From Rhizobium sp. CC-YZS058 (GTDB taxonomy: Bacteria; Pseudomonadota; Alphaproteobacteria; Rhizobiales; Rhizobiaceae): 64,000 nt of DNA. A program made the position numbers and the translations under genes. The notes under the pieces are model-generated. The model was not told the origin of the DNA. It did not search any database and saw nothing but the letters and a program-made list of their open reading frames with translations. Location of the stretch: contig NZ_JAYESJ010000003.1 of assembly GCF_034720595.1 (NCBI RefSeq), forward strand, positions 62,001 through 126,000, written 5' to 3'. This document shows positions 25,947 to 34,311 of the stretch, in pieces (positions within the stretch are counted from its first letter, which is position 1; each line of letters starts with the position of its first letter).

Positions 25947-26250
25947 CAGCTCCATCGTCTCCGGTATGGCACGATCGCAGTGAGTCATTGAAGCCGCCGC
26001 GACACGATCCGAACAGACGGCAAACGTCGCGCTTGTGAGCAGTCATTGGACGATCCTCCGTCTTGCTTTACCCAGATGCGGAGGGCAGCAGGTAGCAAAG
26101 CTCAGATAGCGCCGACGACAGGACGCGCCTCGTCGTTTCGATACGTTTTGCCTCCTTCCCGCTGTGTTGTTGATCGCCGATCGAGTTCAGCGGTGACCCG
26201 GTTATTCACCACGGAGCCTCGGCAGCCTTGATTCAGGGTACTGCATTCGA
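25947..26250. other. Non-coding stretch after rhaK
   Basis: About 300 bases between the end of the rha operon and the ECF41-type promoter. A short open frame at 26046-26231 has no recognisable product and no convincing start. I see no clear terminator or repeat. Confidence 0.5.
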
Positions 26251-26277
26251 TGTCACATTCCGTGCCATCCGCTCGTC
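26251..26277 (+). promoter_or_regulatory. ECF41-type promoter before the CMD gene
   Basis: TGTCACA (26251-26257), 16 bases, then CGTC (26274-26277). This is the -35/-10 pair known for ECF41 sigma factors, and an ECF41 gene lies 2 kb downstream. The start codon of the CMD gene is 48 bases further on. Confidence 0.85.
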
Positions 26278-26324
26278 ATGAGCGAGAACGTCGATGTCCG
26301 GCGTTCCGATCATGAGGACGGGAC

Positions 26325-26780
26325 ATGAGCGAGAGTGCGCGACTGATCTGGAACGAAGTAGCGCCGCAGGGCGCCAAGGCGCTCTATGGGATCCACCACT
26401 ATATCACCACAAGCACCGATCTCCCGGAGGAGCTGATCCACCTTGTTTTTCTGCGGGTGTCGCAGATCAATGGCTGCGCGCATTGCATCGACCTGCATAC
26501 GCGCGACCTGCTCAAGACCATGCCGATCGACAAGGTGGCGCTGGTTCCCGTCTGGGCGGAGGTGCCGCATCTGTTTTCCGATCGGTACCGCGCTGCGCTT
26601 GCCTGGGCGGAAGAGGTCACGCGCGTGAGCGAGACGCATGCCTCCGACGAGGCCTACGCCGCCGCCAGCGCAGCCTTCGGGCCGAAGGACCTCGTGGATC
26701 TGACGATCACCATCGCGGCAATGAATGCCTTCAACCGTCTCGGCGTCCCCTTCCGCCTCCCCGTCCGGGCGCAGGCCTGA
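26325..26780 (+). CDS. Carboxymuconolactone decarboxylase-family protein (AhpD-like)
   Basis: A small protein of 151 residues of the CMD/AhpD family. The redox motif is CAHC (C51, C54) in INGCAHCIDLHTRDLL, with His at 58, and an upstream acidic pair in LPEELIHLVFLRVSQ. Proteins of this type can reduce peroxiredoxin-linked adducts or act as alkylhydroperoxidases. It is the C member of the COE gene set (carboxymuconolactone decarboxylase, oxidoreductase, epimerase) found next to ECF41 sigma factors. GAGGACGGGAC precedes the ATG. Its own TGTCACA/CGTC promoter lies just upstream. Confidence 0.88.
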   Translation: MSESARLIWNEVAPQGAKALYGIHHYITTSTDLPEELIHLVFLRVSQINGCAHCIDLHTRDLLKTMPIDKVALVPVWAEVPHLFSDRYRAALAWAEEVTRVSETHASDEAYAAASAAFGPKDLVDLTITIAAMNAFNRLGVPFRLPVRAQA

Positions 26781-26879
26781 TCGCGGTGCCGACGGTCAAG
26801 ATGGCAGCCGCGCATGGGTGCGCATCTCCCGATCCCGAGGCGGCGCTACCTCGGTCGAGAGCGTGATTCTTTTCGCGCA

Positions 26880-26906
26880 TGTCACATCCGCCGAACCCGC
26901 CTCGTC
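26880..26906 (+). promoter_or_regulatory. Second ECF41-type promoter, before the NmrA-like gene
   Basis: TGTCACA (26880-26886), 16 bases, then CGTC (26903-26906): the same boxes and the same spacing as at 26251-26277. It would start transcription about 70 bases before the NmrA-like gene and drive the cupin and sigma genes as well. Confidence 0.85.
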
Positions 26907-26985
26907 TTGTCCTTGAACGAGACCCCAAAGCGGCATGGGCCGCTTGGCGGCCGCCTGTTCGGTCTGCAGCAAGGAGAGTGCAATC

Positions 26986-27735
26986 ATGAAGATCGTGGTG
27001 ATCGGTGGAAGCGGCCTGATCGGTCGGCAGCTGACGGCAAGGCTTTTGGAGAAAGGACATCAGGCAGTGGCGGCCTCGCCGCGCAGTGGGGTGAACACGC
27101 TGTCGGGCGAGGGCCTTGCGGAGGTGCTTAGCGGGGCCGAGGTCGTCGTCGATGTTTCGAACGCGCCATCCTTCGAGGATGCGGCGGTGCTCGACTTCTT
27201 CGAGCGCGGGGGCCGCATCCTCCTCGCTGCAGAGCGCCAGGCCGGCGTGAAGCACCATGTCGCCCTGTCGATCGTCGGCACGGACCGGCTGGAGGGAAAT
27301 GGCTATTTCCGGGCCAAGGTGGCGCAGGAGCGGCTGGTCAAAGAGGCCGGCATCCCCTTCACCATCGTCCGCGCCACCCAATTCTTCGAATTCGTTGCGA
27401 CGATTGCCGGCGCTTCTGTCGAGGGTGAGCGGCTCGTCGTGCCGGATGCCGACTTCCAGCCGATCGCGGCCGCCGATGTGGCCGAGGCGCTGGCCGACAT
27501 CGCGCTTGCCCCGCCGCGCAATGCCATCTGCGAAATCGCCGGACCCGAACGCTTGCCGTTCCGCGCGTTCGTTGCCCGGCATCTCGCCGCCAGCGGCGAC
27601 CATCGTTCCGTGCAGGCCGACGGGACAGCCCGCTATTTCGGGGCTCCGCTCGAAAAAGGCTCGCTCGTTCCCGCCGTTGCCGGCGAGGCCCGGCTTGGCG
27701 CGACGCGGTTCGATACCTGGCTTGCTACAGCCTGA
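26986..27735 (+). CDS. NmrA-like NAD(P)-binding epimerase-type protein
   Basis: A Rossmann-fold protein of 249 residues. The N-terminal MKIVVIGGSGLIGRQLTARL is the NAD(P)-binding loop, and VALSIVGTDRLEGNGYFRAKVAQE is the atypical-SDR region with YFRAK in place of YxxxK. The family includes NmrA-like sensors and quinone-reductase-like enzymes. The ATG at 26986 has AAGGAGAG upstream; the earlier in-frame region is unlikely coding. It is the epimerase-like member of the ECF41 COE set and has its own ECF41 promoter. Confidence 0.84.
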   Translation: MKIVVIGGSGLIGRQLTARLLEKGHQAVAASPRSGVNTLSGEGLAEVLSGAEVVVDVSNAPSFEDAAVLDFFERGGRILLAAERQAGVKHHVALSIVGTDRLEGNGYFRAKVAQERLVKEAGIPFTIVRATQFFEFVATIAGASVEGERLVVPDADFQPIAAADVAEALADIALAPPRNAICEIAGPERLPFRAFVARHLAASGDHRSVQADGTARYFGAPLEKGSLVPAVAGEARLGATRFDTWLATA

Positions 27736-27775
27736 ACAAGACGCACGTTCAATGTTATCCGAGAGGTTCGCTTCG

Positions 27776-28201
27776 ATGATGCGATCAACCCTTCTTTCCA
27801 CATTTCTCGCCGTCTCCGCGCTCTCCGCCTGTCCCGCTCTCGCGGGGGAGGTCGCGAGAGGCCAGGCGCGCGTCACGACGATCTTCGACCATCCGCTGCC
27901 CTCAGATCCGGCCAAGAGCCTGCGCGGTGTTCTCGTCGAATATGGTCCGGGCGGGTCCTCGCCGTCGCACACCCATGCCGCATCGGCCTTCATCACCGCG
28001 ACAGTGATCGAGGGCGCCGTTCGCAGCCGGATCAATGAGGGGCCGGAGAGGACCTTCCGCGTCGGCGAAAGCTTCGTCGAGATGCCGGGCGATCATCATG
28101 CTGTCAGCGCCAACGCGAGCGACGTCGCGCCCTCCAAGCTCCTGGCCGTCTTCGTCGTCGATACGGACGACAGGACGCTGACGACGCCGGATCGCCCTTG
28201 A
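27776..28201 (+). CDS. Exported cupin-domain protein, possible lipoprotein
   Basis: A protein of 141 residues. Residues 1-23 form a signal peptide; LSAC at about 16-19 fits a lipobox, and PALAG just after it could instead be a signal-peptidase-I site. The mature part is a single cupin barrel: SPSHTHAASAFITATVIEG gives the metal-binding His pair and GESFVEMPGDHHAVSAN the second cupin motif. It lies between the NmrA-like gene and the ECF41 gene, so it should belong to the same regulon. The function may be binding or turnover of a small molecule in the periplasm. Confidence 0.8.
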   Translation: MMRSTLLSTFLAVSALSACPALAGEVARGQARVTTIFDHPLPSDPAKSLRGVLVEYGPGGSSPSHTHAASAFITATVIEGAVRSRINEGPERTFRVGESFVEMPGDHHAVSANASDVAPSKLLAVFVVDTDDRTLTTPDRP

Positions 28202-28245
28202 CGCGCATCGCCGGAGGGCGGAAAACCTTAGATGGAGCAGAGCCG

Positions 28246-29151
28246 ATGCACCCGATCGACACCGGAACGACCATCTTCGAAACGCATCGGCCGCGGCTTC
28301 TGCGGCTCGCCTACCGCATGCTCGGCGCGCGCAGCGAAGCCGAAGACGTCGTGCAGAATGCCTGGCTGCGCTGGGTATCTGCAGACCGGACGGATGTCGC
28401 CGCTCCCTATTCCTATCTCGCCCGCGTCGTCACCCGGCTCTGCCTCGACGAGATGAAATCCGCCCGTGCCAGGCGTGAGACCTATGTCGGCGCCTGGCTA
28501 CCCGAGCCGCTCATCGAGGCCGAGCCGGAAGGGCTGGAGGAGGACGAGCTGACACTGACGCTGATGATGGCGCTCGAGCGGTTGTCCCCCCTGGAGCGCG
28601 CGGCCTTCCTCCTCCACGATGTCTTCGGCGTGCCGCTTGGCGAGGTCGCGGAGGCGCTCGACCGGGAAGCGCCGGCCGTGCGGCAGCTCGCCGTTCGGGC
28701 GCGCAGACATGTGAAGGCTGCCCGCCCGCGCTTTCCCGTCGAACGCCAGGAGGGCGCGCGGATCGCCCGTGCCTTCTTCGCCGCGTCCACCAGCGGCGAT
28801 ACGGCGGCACTCCGCACGCTGCTCGCCGAGGATGCGGTTTTGCGGGCGGATGGCGGCGGCAAGGTACTGGCCTTCATCAACCCCATCGCGGGACTGGACC
28901 GGCTCTTGCGGCTCTACGAGTCCATGCGGACCAAATGGGGAGAGGGTTGGGCCGAGATGATCGAGCCCACCTGGATCGACGGGCTGCCGGGCTATATCAG
29001 CCGCGAGCGCGGCGATGTTCTCCAGACGACCGCGCTCGCCATCGAGAACGGCCGGATCACCGCGATCTACATCACCCGCAACCCCGAAAAGCTTCGCCAC
29101 ATCGCAAAGGCGTTGGCCGACAAGGCGAATCCGCTCTTACGGCCCCAGTAA
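28246..29151 (+). CDS. ECF sigma factor with SnoaL-like C-terminal extension (ECF41 group)
   Basis: A sigma factor of 301 residues. Region 2 (about 10-80) has LLRLAYRMLGARSEAEDVVQ, region 4 (about 108-160) LERLSPLERAAFLLHDVFGV. The fused C-terminal SnoaL-like domain (about 170-300) carries the group's motifs: WLPEP at 84-88 in the linker between regions 2 and 4, DGGGK at 202-206 and NPEKL at 279-283 (NPDKL in most members). In ECF41 proteins this extension controls activity instead of a separate anti-sigma factor, and none is encoded here. The start at 28246 has GGAG upstream; an in-frame ATG-like start at 28198 would overlap the cupin stop. It should recognise the two promoters upstream and so raise its own level. 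Confidence 0.9.
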   Translation: MHPIDTGTTIFETHRPRLLRLAYRMLGARSEAEDVVQNAWLRWVSADRTDVAAPYSYLARVVTRLCLDEMKSARARRETYVGAWLPEPLIEAEPEGLEEDELTLTLMMALERLSPLERAAFLLHDVFGVPLGEVAEALDREAPAVRQLAVRARRHVKAARPRFPVERQEGARIARAFFAASTSGDTAALRTLLAEDAVLRADGGGKVLAFINPIAGLDRLLRLYESMRTKWGEGWAEMIEPTWIDGLPGYISRERGDVLQTTALAIENGRITAIYITRNPEKLRHIAKALADKANPLLRPQ

Positions 29152-29235
29152 GGCTCGAGGTGTCGCCTCTCTCAGCACTTGATCCGCAGGTCTTCGACGC
29201 TTCAAAGCGCGCCCCCCATGACAAAGGATATCAGC

Positions 29236-30207
29236 ATGACCAGACAAGAACCGATCCAGTCCGCATTCGGCGCCGCCAGCACAGCCATGGAGGTCGTCTC
29301 GGGGATCGATCTGCAGCACAGGCTCGCCATCGTGACAGGAGGGGCCTCGGGCATCGGGCTTGAGACGACGCGGGCGCTTGTCCAGGCGGGCGCTGACGTC
29401 ATCGTGCCCGCGCGCAGTCCCGAGCGGGCGAAAGCCGCCCTGCACGGGCTTTCCGGCGCAACTGTCGAACCGATGGACCTTGGCGAACCGGGCTCCGTGG
29501 CCTCCTTTGCCGAGCGTGTCCGGTCCGCGGGTCGGCCGGTTTCCATCCTCGTCAACTCGGCCGGCATCATGGCGACGCCGGAGATGCGGGATGCGCAGCG
29601 CCATGAGGCGCAGTTCTCGACCAATCATCTCGGGCATTTCCGATTGACGCTCGGCCTCTGGCCGGCCCTTGAAGCGGCAAACGGCGCCCGCGTCGTCAGC
29701 GTCTCCTCACGCGGCCACCAGATCGCCGGGATCGACTTCGACGACATCGATTTTCAGCGTCGGCCCTACGACAAATGGGTCGCCTACGGGCAGTCAAAGA
29801 CGGCCAATGCCCTGTTCGCACTGGCGCTCGACAAGCGCGGGCAGAGCCGGGGCATCCGCGCTCTCTCGCTCCACCCCGGCCAGATCTTGACCGATCTCGC
29901 CCGCCACCTGAGCGCCGAGGAAATCGCCTCGTTCGACGCCTTGGACGAGACGGGACGCCCCATCATCGACCCGGAGCGTGGCATGAAGACGGTCGAGCAA
30001 GGGGCTGCGACGAGCGTCTGGTGCGCCACAAGCCCGGATCTCGATGGCATCGGCGGCGTTTACTGCGAGGACTGCAACGTCGCCCCTATCAACGAGTCAG
30101 CGCTCGGCCGGAAGGGCGTCAGCGCCTGGGCCTGCGATCCCGAGGCGGCGGAGCGGCTCTGGCAGCTCTCAGCCGCCTGGACGGGGTCTGACGTCGTTTC
30201 TTGGTAG
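29236..30207 (+). CDS. Short-chain dehydrogenase (retinol-dehydrogenase-like)
   Basis: An SDR of 323 residues: TGGASGIGLE cofactor loop, NSAGIM, VSVSSRGH and YGQSKTAN active-site pair. It resembles the retinol/WW-oxidoreductase-like SDR group. AAAGGA lies before the ATG at 29236; an ATG at 29218 is in frame but less well placed. It follows the ECF41 gene by 84 bases on the same strand and supplies the oxidoreductase member of the COE set, although I find no TGTCACA/CGTC promoter directly before it. Substrate is unknown. Confidence 0.83.
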   Translation: MTRQEPIQSAFGAASTAMEVVSGIDLQHRLAIVTGGASGIGLETTRALVQAGADVIVPARSPERAKAALHGLSGATVEPMDLGEPGSVASFAERVRSAGRPVSILVNSAGIMATPEMRDAQRHEAQFSTNHLGHFRLTLGLWPALEAANGARVVSVSSRGHQIAGIDFDDIDFQRRPYDKWVAYGQSKTANALFALALDKRGQSRGIRALSLHPGQILTDLARHLSAEEIASFDALDETGRPIIDPERGMKTVEQGAATSVWCATSPDLDGIGGVYCEDCNVAPINESALGRKGVSAWACDPEAAERLWQLSAAWTGSDVVSW

Positions 30208-30551
30208 CAAGCGTCTTGCAGCATGCGATGGCTTTGCGGTGTCAGATACGCGCCGTAAAGCGTTTGAAAGAAGGTAGACCGACCTTGACCGAGTTTCGTC
30301 TCACGATGTTTCTCAGAGGTGACTGCGCTTCTAGAAGCTGATCGGCAGGCTCCCCAGCCTCAGCCTCTCTCCTCCGCCCGCGCTCGTTAACGAGACGACG
30401 CCGTCCTGAGCTGGTGCCCCCTGCCACCGCCCGCCAAGTGATCGCGTGGTGCCGTCGGTCTTGCCGACGGCACCACGGCCATGCAGTGACGTCCGCGAGA
30501 CTGGAATAGCTATCCCCTCAACACGTTCGACGACTGTCGCCTCCGACCGCG
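30208..30551. other. Intergenic stretch between convergent genes
   Basis: About 340 bases between the SDR and the minus-strand MFS gene. It holds the strong hairpin at 30445-30477. Nothing else was recognised; the small open frames here have no known product. Confidence 0.5.
30445..30477. terminator. 14-bp perfect stem-loop between convergent genes
   Basis: CGTGGTGCCGTCGG and CCGACGGCACCACG pair perfectly around TCTTG. It lies between the ends of the SDR (+) and MFS (-) genes and could stop transcription from both sides. No T-tract is present on either strand. Confidence 0.5.
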
Positions 30552-32099
30552 TCACGACGCTGCCGGCGCTGGCTGGCGCGCGAAGGGGAGGCAGAGGAGG
30601 GCCAGCGCGGTGAGGGTCGCGACGACCATCCAGGCCTCGTTGAGAGCCTCGACGGTCGCCGCGGTCTGGATCAGGGGGTCGAGCCGGGATGCGAGGTCTG
30701 GAGAGAGAGGGCCGGCTTGGCCGGTGATGGCGTCGATCGGCGCGCCGATGAAGCGGGCCGTGTCGAGATCGCCCTCCTGGAGACGGGCCGTCAGCGCGTG
30801 CATCAGCGGTTCGGAGCGGGTGTAGATGATCGTGTCGATCAGCGCGATGCCGATCGCCCCGCCCAGGTTGCGCATCAGGTTGAAGAGGCCGCTCGCATCC
30901 GGCACACGCTCGGGCGCGATGCTGCCCAGCGCCAGCCGGGTCGGCGGCAGAAGGCAGAACATGATCGCCACGCCGCGGATCACCTGCGGCCAGACCATCT
31001 GGTCGTAATCCGTGCGCGGATCCTGCCAGGCGCTGAGCGCCAGCCCAAGCGCGAACAGCGCAAAACCGAAGGCGGCCAGCAGGCGCGCGTCGATCCGCTT
31101 TTCAAGCGCGACGGCAACCGGTGCGGTGCAGAGCTGCGCGACCCCGGTGACGAGCATGGTCATGCCGATCTCAAGCGCGTTGTGCCCTCGCACGAAAGCC
31201 AGGAAGACCGGCATGAGATAGACCGAGCCGAACAGCCCGATGCCAAGCACGAAGCTCAAGGTCGATCCGACCAGGAAGTTCCGGTCCTGAAAGTGGCGCA
31301 GGTCGACCAAGGGTTTCGGTCGGCGCAGGGACCTGAGGATGAAGATCAGGGCCGTGGCGACCGAAAGCGCAAAGAGGCCGGCGCTCGTCGCCGACAGCCA
31401 TCCGTTGGTCGGCGCGGCCTTCAGGCCGAGTTCCAGCGAAACGAGGGCCGCAGCCATCATCACCAGGCCAAGAAGGTCGATCTGCCTCGCCTTCGAAAGT
31501 GCCATTGCCTCGCGCGGCAGCGTGCGGGCCGCCACCAGGGCGGCGATGAGGCCGGGCAGGACATTGATGAGAAACAGCCAGTGCCAGGAGTAGCGCTCGG
31601 TGAGCCAGCCGCCGACGATCGGCCCGACAGTGGGCGCAAGCACGGCCAGCACGCCGGCAAGCGTGGTCGCCAAGGCCTGCCGGCGCTCGGGAAAGAGCAG
31701 GAAGACGGCAGAGAAGACGGAGGGAATCAGCGTTCCGCCGGAAAACCCCTGCAGGACCCGCCAGCCGACGAGCGCGCCGAAGCTCGAGCTCGCCGCGCAG
31801 CCGACCGAAGCGATCACGAAGAGGCTGAGCGAGACGACGAAGAGCCAGCGCATGGTGAGCACGCGCGTCAGAAAGCCGGTCAGGGGGATCGCGACGACCT
31901 CGGCGATCAGATAGGCCGTCTGGATCCAGCTCATCTGCTCGGGATCGATATCGAGCGCCGCCTGGATGGTCGGCAGCGAGGTCGCGACCACCTGGATGTC
32001 GAGGATCGCCATGAACATGCCGATGCACATGGCAAGGAAGCCCATCCAGACGAAGAGAGGGCTCTGGACGGCAGGCTGAGTGTCAGGGCGACTTGGCAC
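30552..32099 (-). CDS. DHA2-family MFS exporter
   Basis: A membrane exporter of about 515 residues, the usual length of 14-helix EmrB/QacA-like transporters. FMAILDIQVVATSLPTIQAAL marks the N-terminus, AYLIAEVVAIPLTGFLTRVL the motif A region and LAPTVGPIVGGWLTE motif C. The GTG at 32099 is preferred because AGGA stands seven bases before it; a TTG at 32114 is also in frame. The gene overlaps the methyltransferase gene by 17 bases and is the last of a three-gene operon with a type III polyketide synthase. It may export the resulting lipid or resorcinol/pyrone product. Confidence 0.85.
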   Translation of the reverse strand: MPSRPDTQPAVQSPLFVWMGFLAMCIGMFMAILDIQVVATSLPTIQAALDIDPEQMSWIQTAYLIAEVVAIPLTGFLTRVLTMRWLFVVSLSLFVIASVGCAASSSFGALVGWRVLQGFSGGTLIPSVFSAVFLLFPERRQALATTLAGVLAVLAPTVGPIVGGWLTERYSWHWLFLINVLPGLIAALVAARTLPREAMALSKARQIDLLGLVMMAAALVSLELGLKAAPTNGWLSATSAGLFALSVATALIFILRSLRRPKPLVDLRHFQDRNFLVGSTLSFVLGIGLFGSVYLMPVFLAFVRGHNALEIGMTMLVTGVAQLCTAPVAVALEKRIDARLLAAFGFALFALGLALSAWQDPRTDYDQMVWPQVIRGVAIMFCLLPPTRLALGSIAPERVPDASGLFNLMRNLGGAIGIALIDTIIYTRSEPLMHALTARLQEGDLDTARFIGAPIDAITGQAGPLSPDLASRLDPLIQTAATVEALNEAWMVVATLTALALLCLPFARQPAPAAS

Positions 32100-32592
32100 G
32101 GAGCGATCCTGCAAGCGCGGAATTTTCTGCCTTGATGCGTATCGTCAGTATCGCCGCGTTGAGCGCGGAAAACAACAGTGCGTAAAGCGGCATGCCGAAG
32201 CAGAGCGGCAGGACGGCGAGTTCGCCGATCACCACCACATAGTTCGGGTGCCGCAGGAAGCGGTAGGGTCCCTTGGCGACCAGGGTTTCGCCGGGAAGAA
32301 CGATGATGCGCGTCGTCCAGCGCCGGCCGAGCGTGAAGAGGGTCCAGAAGCGCAGGATCTGGAGAAGACCGAAGACCGAGAGCCAGCCGAGCGAGAGGGG
32401 CGCATCATGCGCCAGAAGCCACAGGCCGGCTAGCCACAGCGTATGGAGAAGGACGATCAGCGGATAGTGCCCGGCCGCAACCTCGACGGCGCCCCTTGCC
32501 TTCAACGCCGCGGTGTTGCGGCGTGCCAGGATGAGCTCGCCGAGCCGCTCGGCCGTCACTGCCAGAAGCAGCAGTACCGACCCGCTCATCAT
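32083..32592 (-). CDS. Isoprenylcysteine carboxyl methyltransferase-like membrane enzyme
   Basis: A small membrane protein of 169 residues with about four to five hydrophobic segments. The C-terminal GPYRFLRHPNYVVVIGEL contains the RHPxY...E motif of ICMT/PEMT-type SAM-dependent methyltransferases. Genes of this kind stand next to type III polyketide synthases in other bacteria (srsB in Streptomyces, bpsB in Bacillus), where the product O-methylates alkylresorcinols or alkylpyrones. Here the start overlaps the polyketide synthase stop by 4 bases and its own end overlaps the MFS gene, so all three are coupled. The exact substrate is inferred. Confidence 0.84.
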   Translation of the reverse strand: MMSGSVLLLLAVTAERLGELILARRNTAALKARGAVEVAAGHYPLIVLLHTLWLAGLWLLAHDAPLSLGWLSVFGLLQILRFWTLFTLGRRWTTRIIVLPGETLVAKGPYRFLRHPNYVVVIGELAVLPLCFGMPLYALLFSALNAAILTIRIKAENSALAGSLRAKSP

Positions 32593-33641
32593 GCCGCAGC
32601 CTTCAGCGATACGCAGCTGGCGGTGAAGCCGGGGCCCATGGCCATCATCAGCGTGCGGGGAGGCAGGCCAGCCTTGACCAGCCTGTCGAGCACGAAAAGC
32701 ACGGTCGGCGCCGACATATTGCCGTAGTCGGACAGGACGTCGCGTTCATGGTTGAGCGTGCCCTGCCCGAGATTCAGCGCGGTTTCGAGCGCATCGATGA
32801 CCTTCGCCCCGCCGGGATGGCAGGCGAACCGGTCGACATCTGCGAGAGACAGGCCGGCGCCTGCGAGGATCGCGCTGATCGCCGGTTCGATATGGGCCTC
32901 TGCAAAGGGCGGGATAGCGCGATCGAAGATGACCCCCAGTCCCTCGGGCTCGACGCTCCAGCCCATGATGTCGAGCGTATTCGGCCATGTGTGCTGACCG
33001 CTCGCCTCGACCTCGGCGATTCCGTCGCGGGCGGCGCTGATGACGCAGGCGGCAGCGCCATCGCCGAACAGGGCCGTCGCCACGATGTTGGCCTTGGTCA
33101 GCTTGTCCATCCGGAACGCCAGCGTGCAGGTCTCCACCGTCACCAGAAGCACGATGCAGCCCGGCCTCGCCGCCGCGAGATTGGCGGCAATGGCGAAACC
33201 CGAGACGCCGCCGGCACAGCCAAGTCCGAAGACCGGTACGCGGAGGATATCCTCGCGAAAGCCGATGCGGCCGCTCACTTGAGCCTCGAGACTTGGCGTC
33301 GCGATGCCGGTGGAAGAGACGGTGACCACCACATCCACCTGCGAGGCCTCCAGCCCGGCGGCGGCGAGTGCCTGTGTCGCGGCTTCGAGAAACAGAGCGC
33401 CCGCGCCGTCGATATAGGCGGCGTTCCGCTCCTGCCAGCCGGAGGTGGTCAGATACCAATCGATCGGGCGAACGCCGTATCGACGGCGGATGCCAGCGCT
33501 CTCGAACACTTTCGACAGGCGCTCGAAATCTCCGAAGCGCGCGGCAAAGGCGGTATGGGCAGCGACGGCGGCATCGCCTTGCTCGATCACGTTGGGAGGA
33601 ACAGCCACTCCGATCGACAGCAGCTTGACGGGGTCTGGCAT
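32589..33641 (-). CDS. Type III polyketide synthase (chalcone/alkylpyrone synthase-like)
   Basis: A thiolase-fold enzyme of 350 residues. The catalytic triad is complete: Cys142 in VFGLGCAGGVSG, His275 in RFACHPGGAK and Asn308 in SDYGNMSAPTVLF. It should extend an acyl starter with malonyl-CoA and cyclise the chain to a pyrone or resorcinol. The frame opens earlier with a TTG at 33656, but ATG 33641 (MPDPVKLLSIG) is the better start. It is followed by a methyltransferase and an exporter in one minus-strand operon, a compact secondary-metabolite cassette. Starter length and ring type cannot be read from the sequence. Confidence 0.9.
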   Translation of the reverse strand: MPDPVKLLSIGVAVPPNVIEQGDAAVAAHTAFAARFGDFERLSKVFESAGIRRRYGVRPIDWYLTTSGWQERNAAYIDGAGALFLEAATQALAAAGLEASQVDVVVTVSSTGIATPSLEAQVSGRIGFREDILRVPVFGLGCAGGVSGFAIAANLAAARPGCIVLLVTVETCTLAFRMDKLTKANIVATALFGDGAAACVISAARDGIAEVEASGQHTWPNTLDIMGWSVEPEGLGVIFDRAIPPFAEAHIEPAISAILAGAGLSLADVDRFACHPGGAKVIDALETALNLGQGTLNHERDVLSDYGNMSAPTVLFVLDRLVKAGLPPRTLMMAMGPGFTASCVSLKAAA

Positions 33642-33811
33642 GCGGATCTTTCTCAATGGAGGGCAAAAGCGTGCGCCTCGACAGGAGGCACTGACAGGAA
33701 CGGTTCGGGGTACCGTTAAGTTTCAAGACGTCCTCGACGTCGCGTCGCTGGAGGGGCTGTCACGAAGAGCGGCTCGGCCGCGCGTGGAACCTCGACGCCA
33801 TGCAGGCGGCC

Positions 33812-34156
33812 TCAGCGGGCGGCGCGGGTCCAGCTCTGCGTCTTGCAGAGAACAGGCGTCGCGCAGCCGCGCAGTTTCAGCCGGTCGCCGTCGACCGTCA
33901 GCTTGCCGCTATAGGTTGCCTTGTTGCGGGGATCGGTGATGCGACCGGTAAAGGCGTCCGGACCCGCCTTGAACGAGCCAAGCTTCTGTCCGGCATAGTC
34001 CCCTGTTTTGGCCGTGATGCAGAAGCTCGGGCCGCAGGGTGCGATGTCCGCGAGCTCGCCATTGTCGGTCTTCCAGGTTCCGACCACCGGATCGGCGGCT
34101 ATAGCCGCACTCGCGATCCCGATCGAGGCGACGATGGTTGCGATCTTGCTCTTCAC
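33812..34156 (-). CDS. Small secreted DUF2147-like protein
   Basis: A protein of about 114 residues. The start is taken as GTG 34156 (VKSKIATIVASIGIASAAIAADP), which has GAGGAT upstream and begins a clear signal peptide cut after AIA. The mature part reads DPVVGTWKTDNGELADIAPCG and ends with RGCATPVLCKTQSW, the pattern of DUF2147 proteins. Four cysteines could form two disulphides in the periplasm. Function is unknown. It is a single gene between the polyketide operon and the binding-protein terminator. Confidence 0.75.
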   Translation of the reverse strand: MKSKIATIVASIGIASAAIAADPVVGTWKTDNGELADIAPCGPSFCITAKTGDYAGQKLGSFKAGPDAFTGRITDPRNKATYSGKLTVDGDRLKLRGCATPVLCKTQSWTRAAR

Positions 34157-34274
34157 GGCGACATCCTCACTGGCTGCAAGAGAGATGAGGCCGTTCCGCG
34201 GCCTGGCAAGGGCATGGGCATTGAAAAAGCAGCCTGACAATCGTCTGCCCCGTGACGGGACCCGAGAGCAGGAA

Positions 34275-34304
34275 GGAGGGCCCTTGCCTCATGCCGGGCC
34301 CTCC
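34275..34304 (-). terminator. Stem-loop after the HAAT binding-protein gene
   Basis: GGAGGGCCC and GGGCCCTCC form a perfect 9-bp stem with a 12-base loop, 7 bases past the stop of the binding-protein gene on the minus strand. It is followed by TTCCTGCTC, a weak T-tract. A terminator is the simplest reading. Confidence 0.6.
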
Positions 34305-34311
34305 CGAAGTC

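Noticed and set aside
26046..26231. Short open frame of 61 codons after rhaK
   Set aside because: No ribosome site, no recognisable product, and skewed composition; treated as non-coding.
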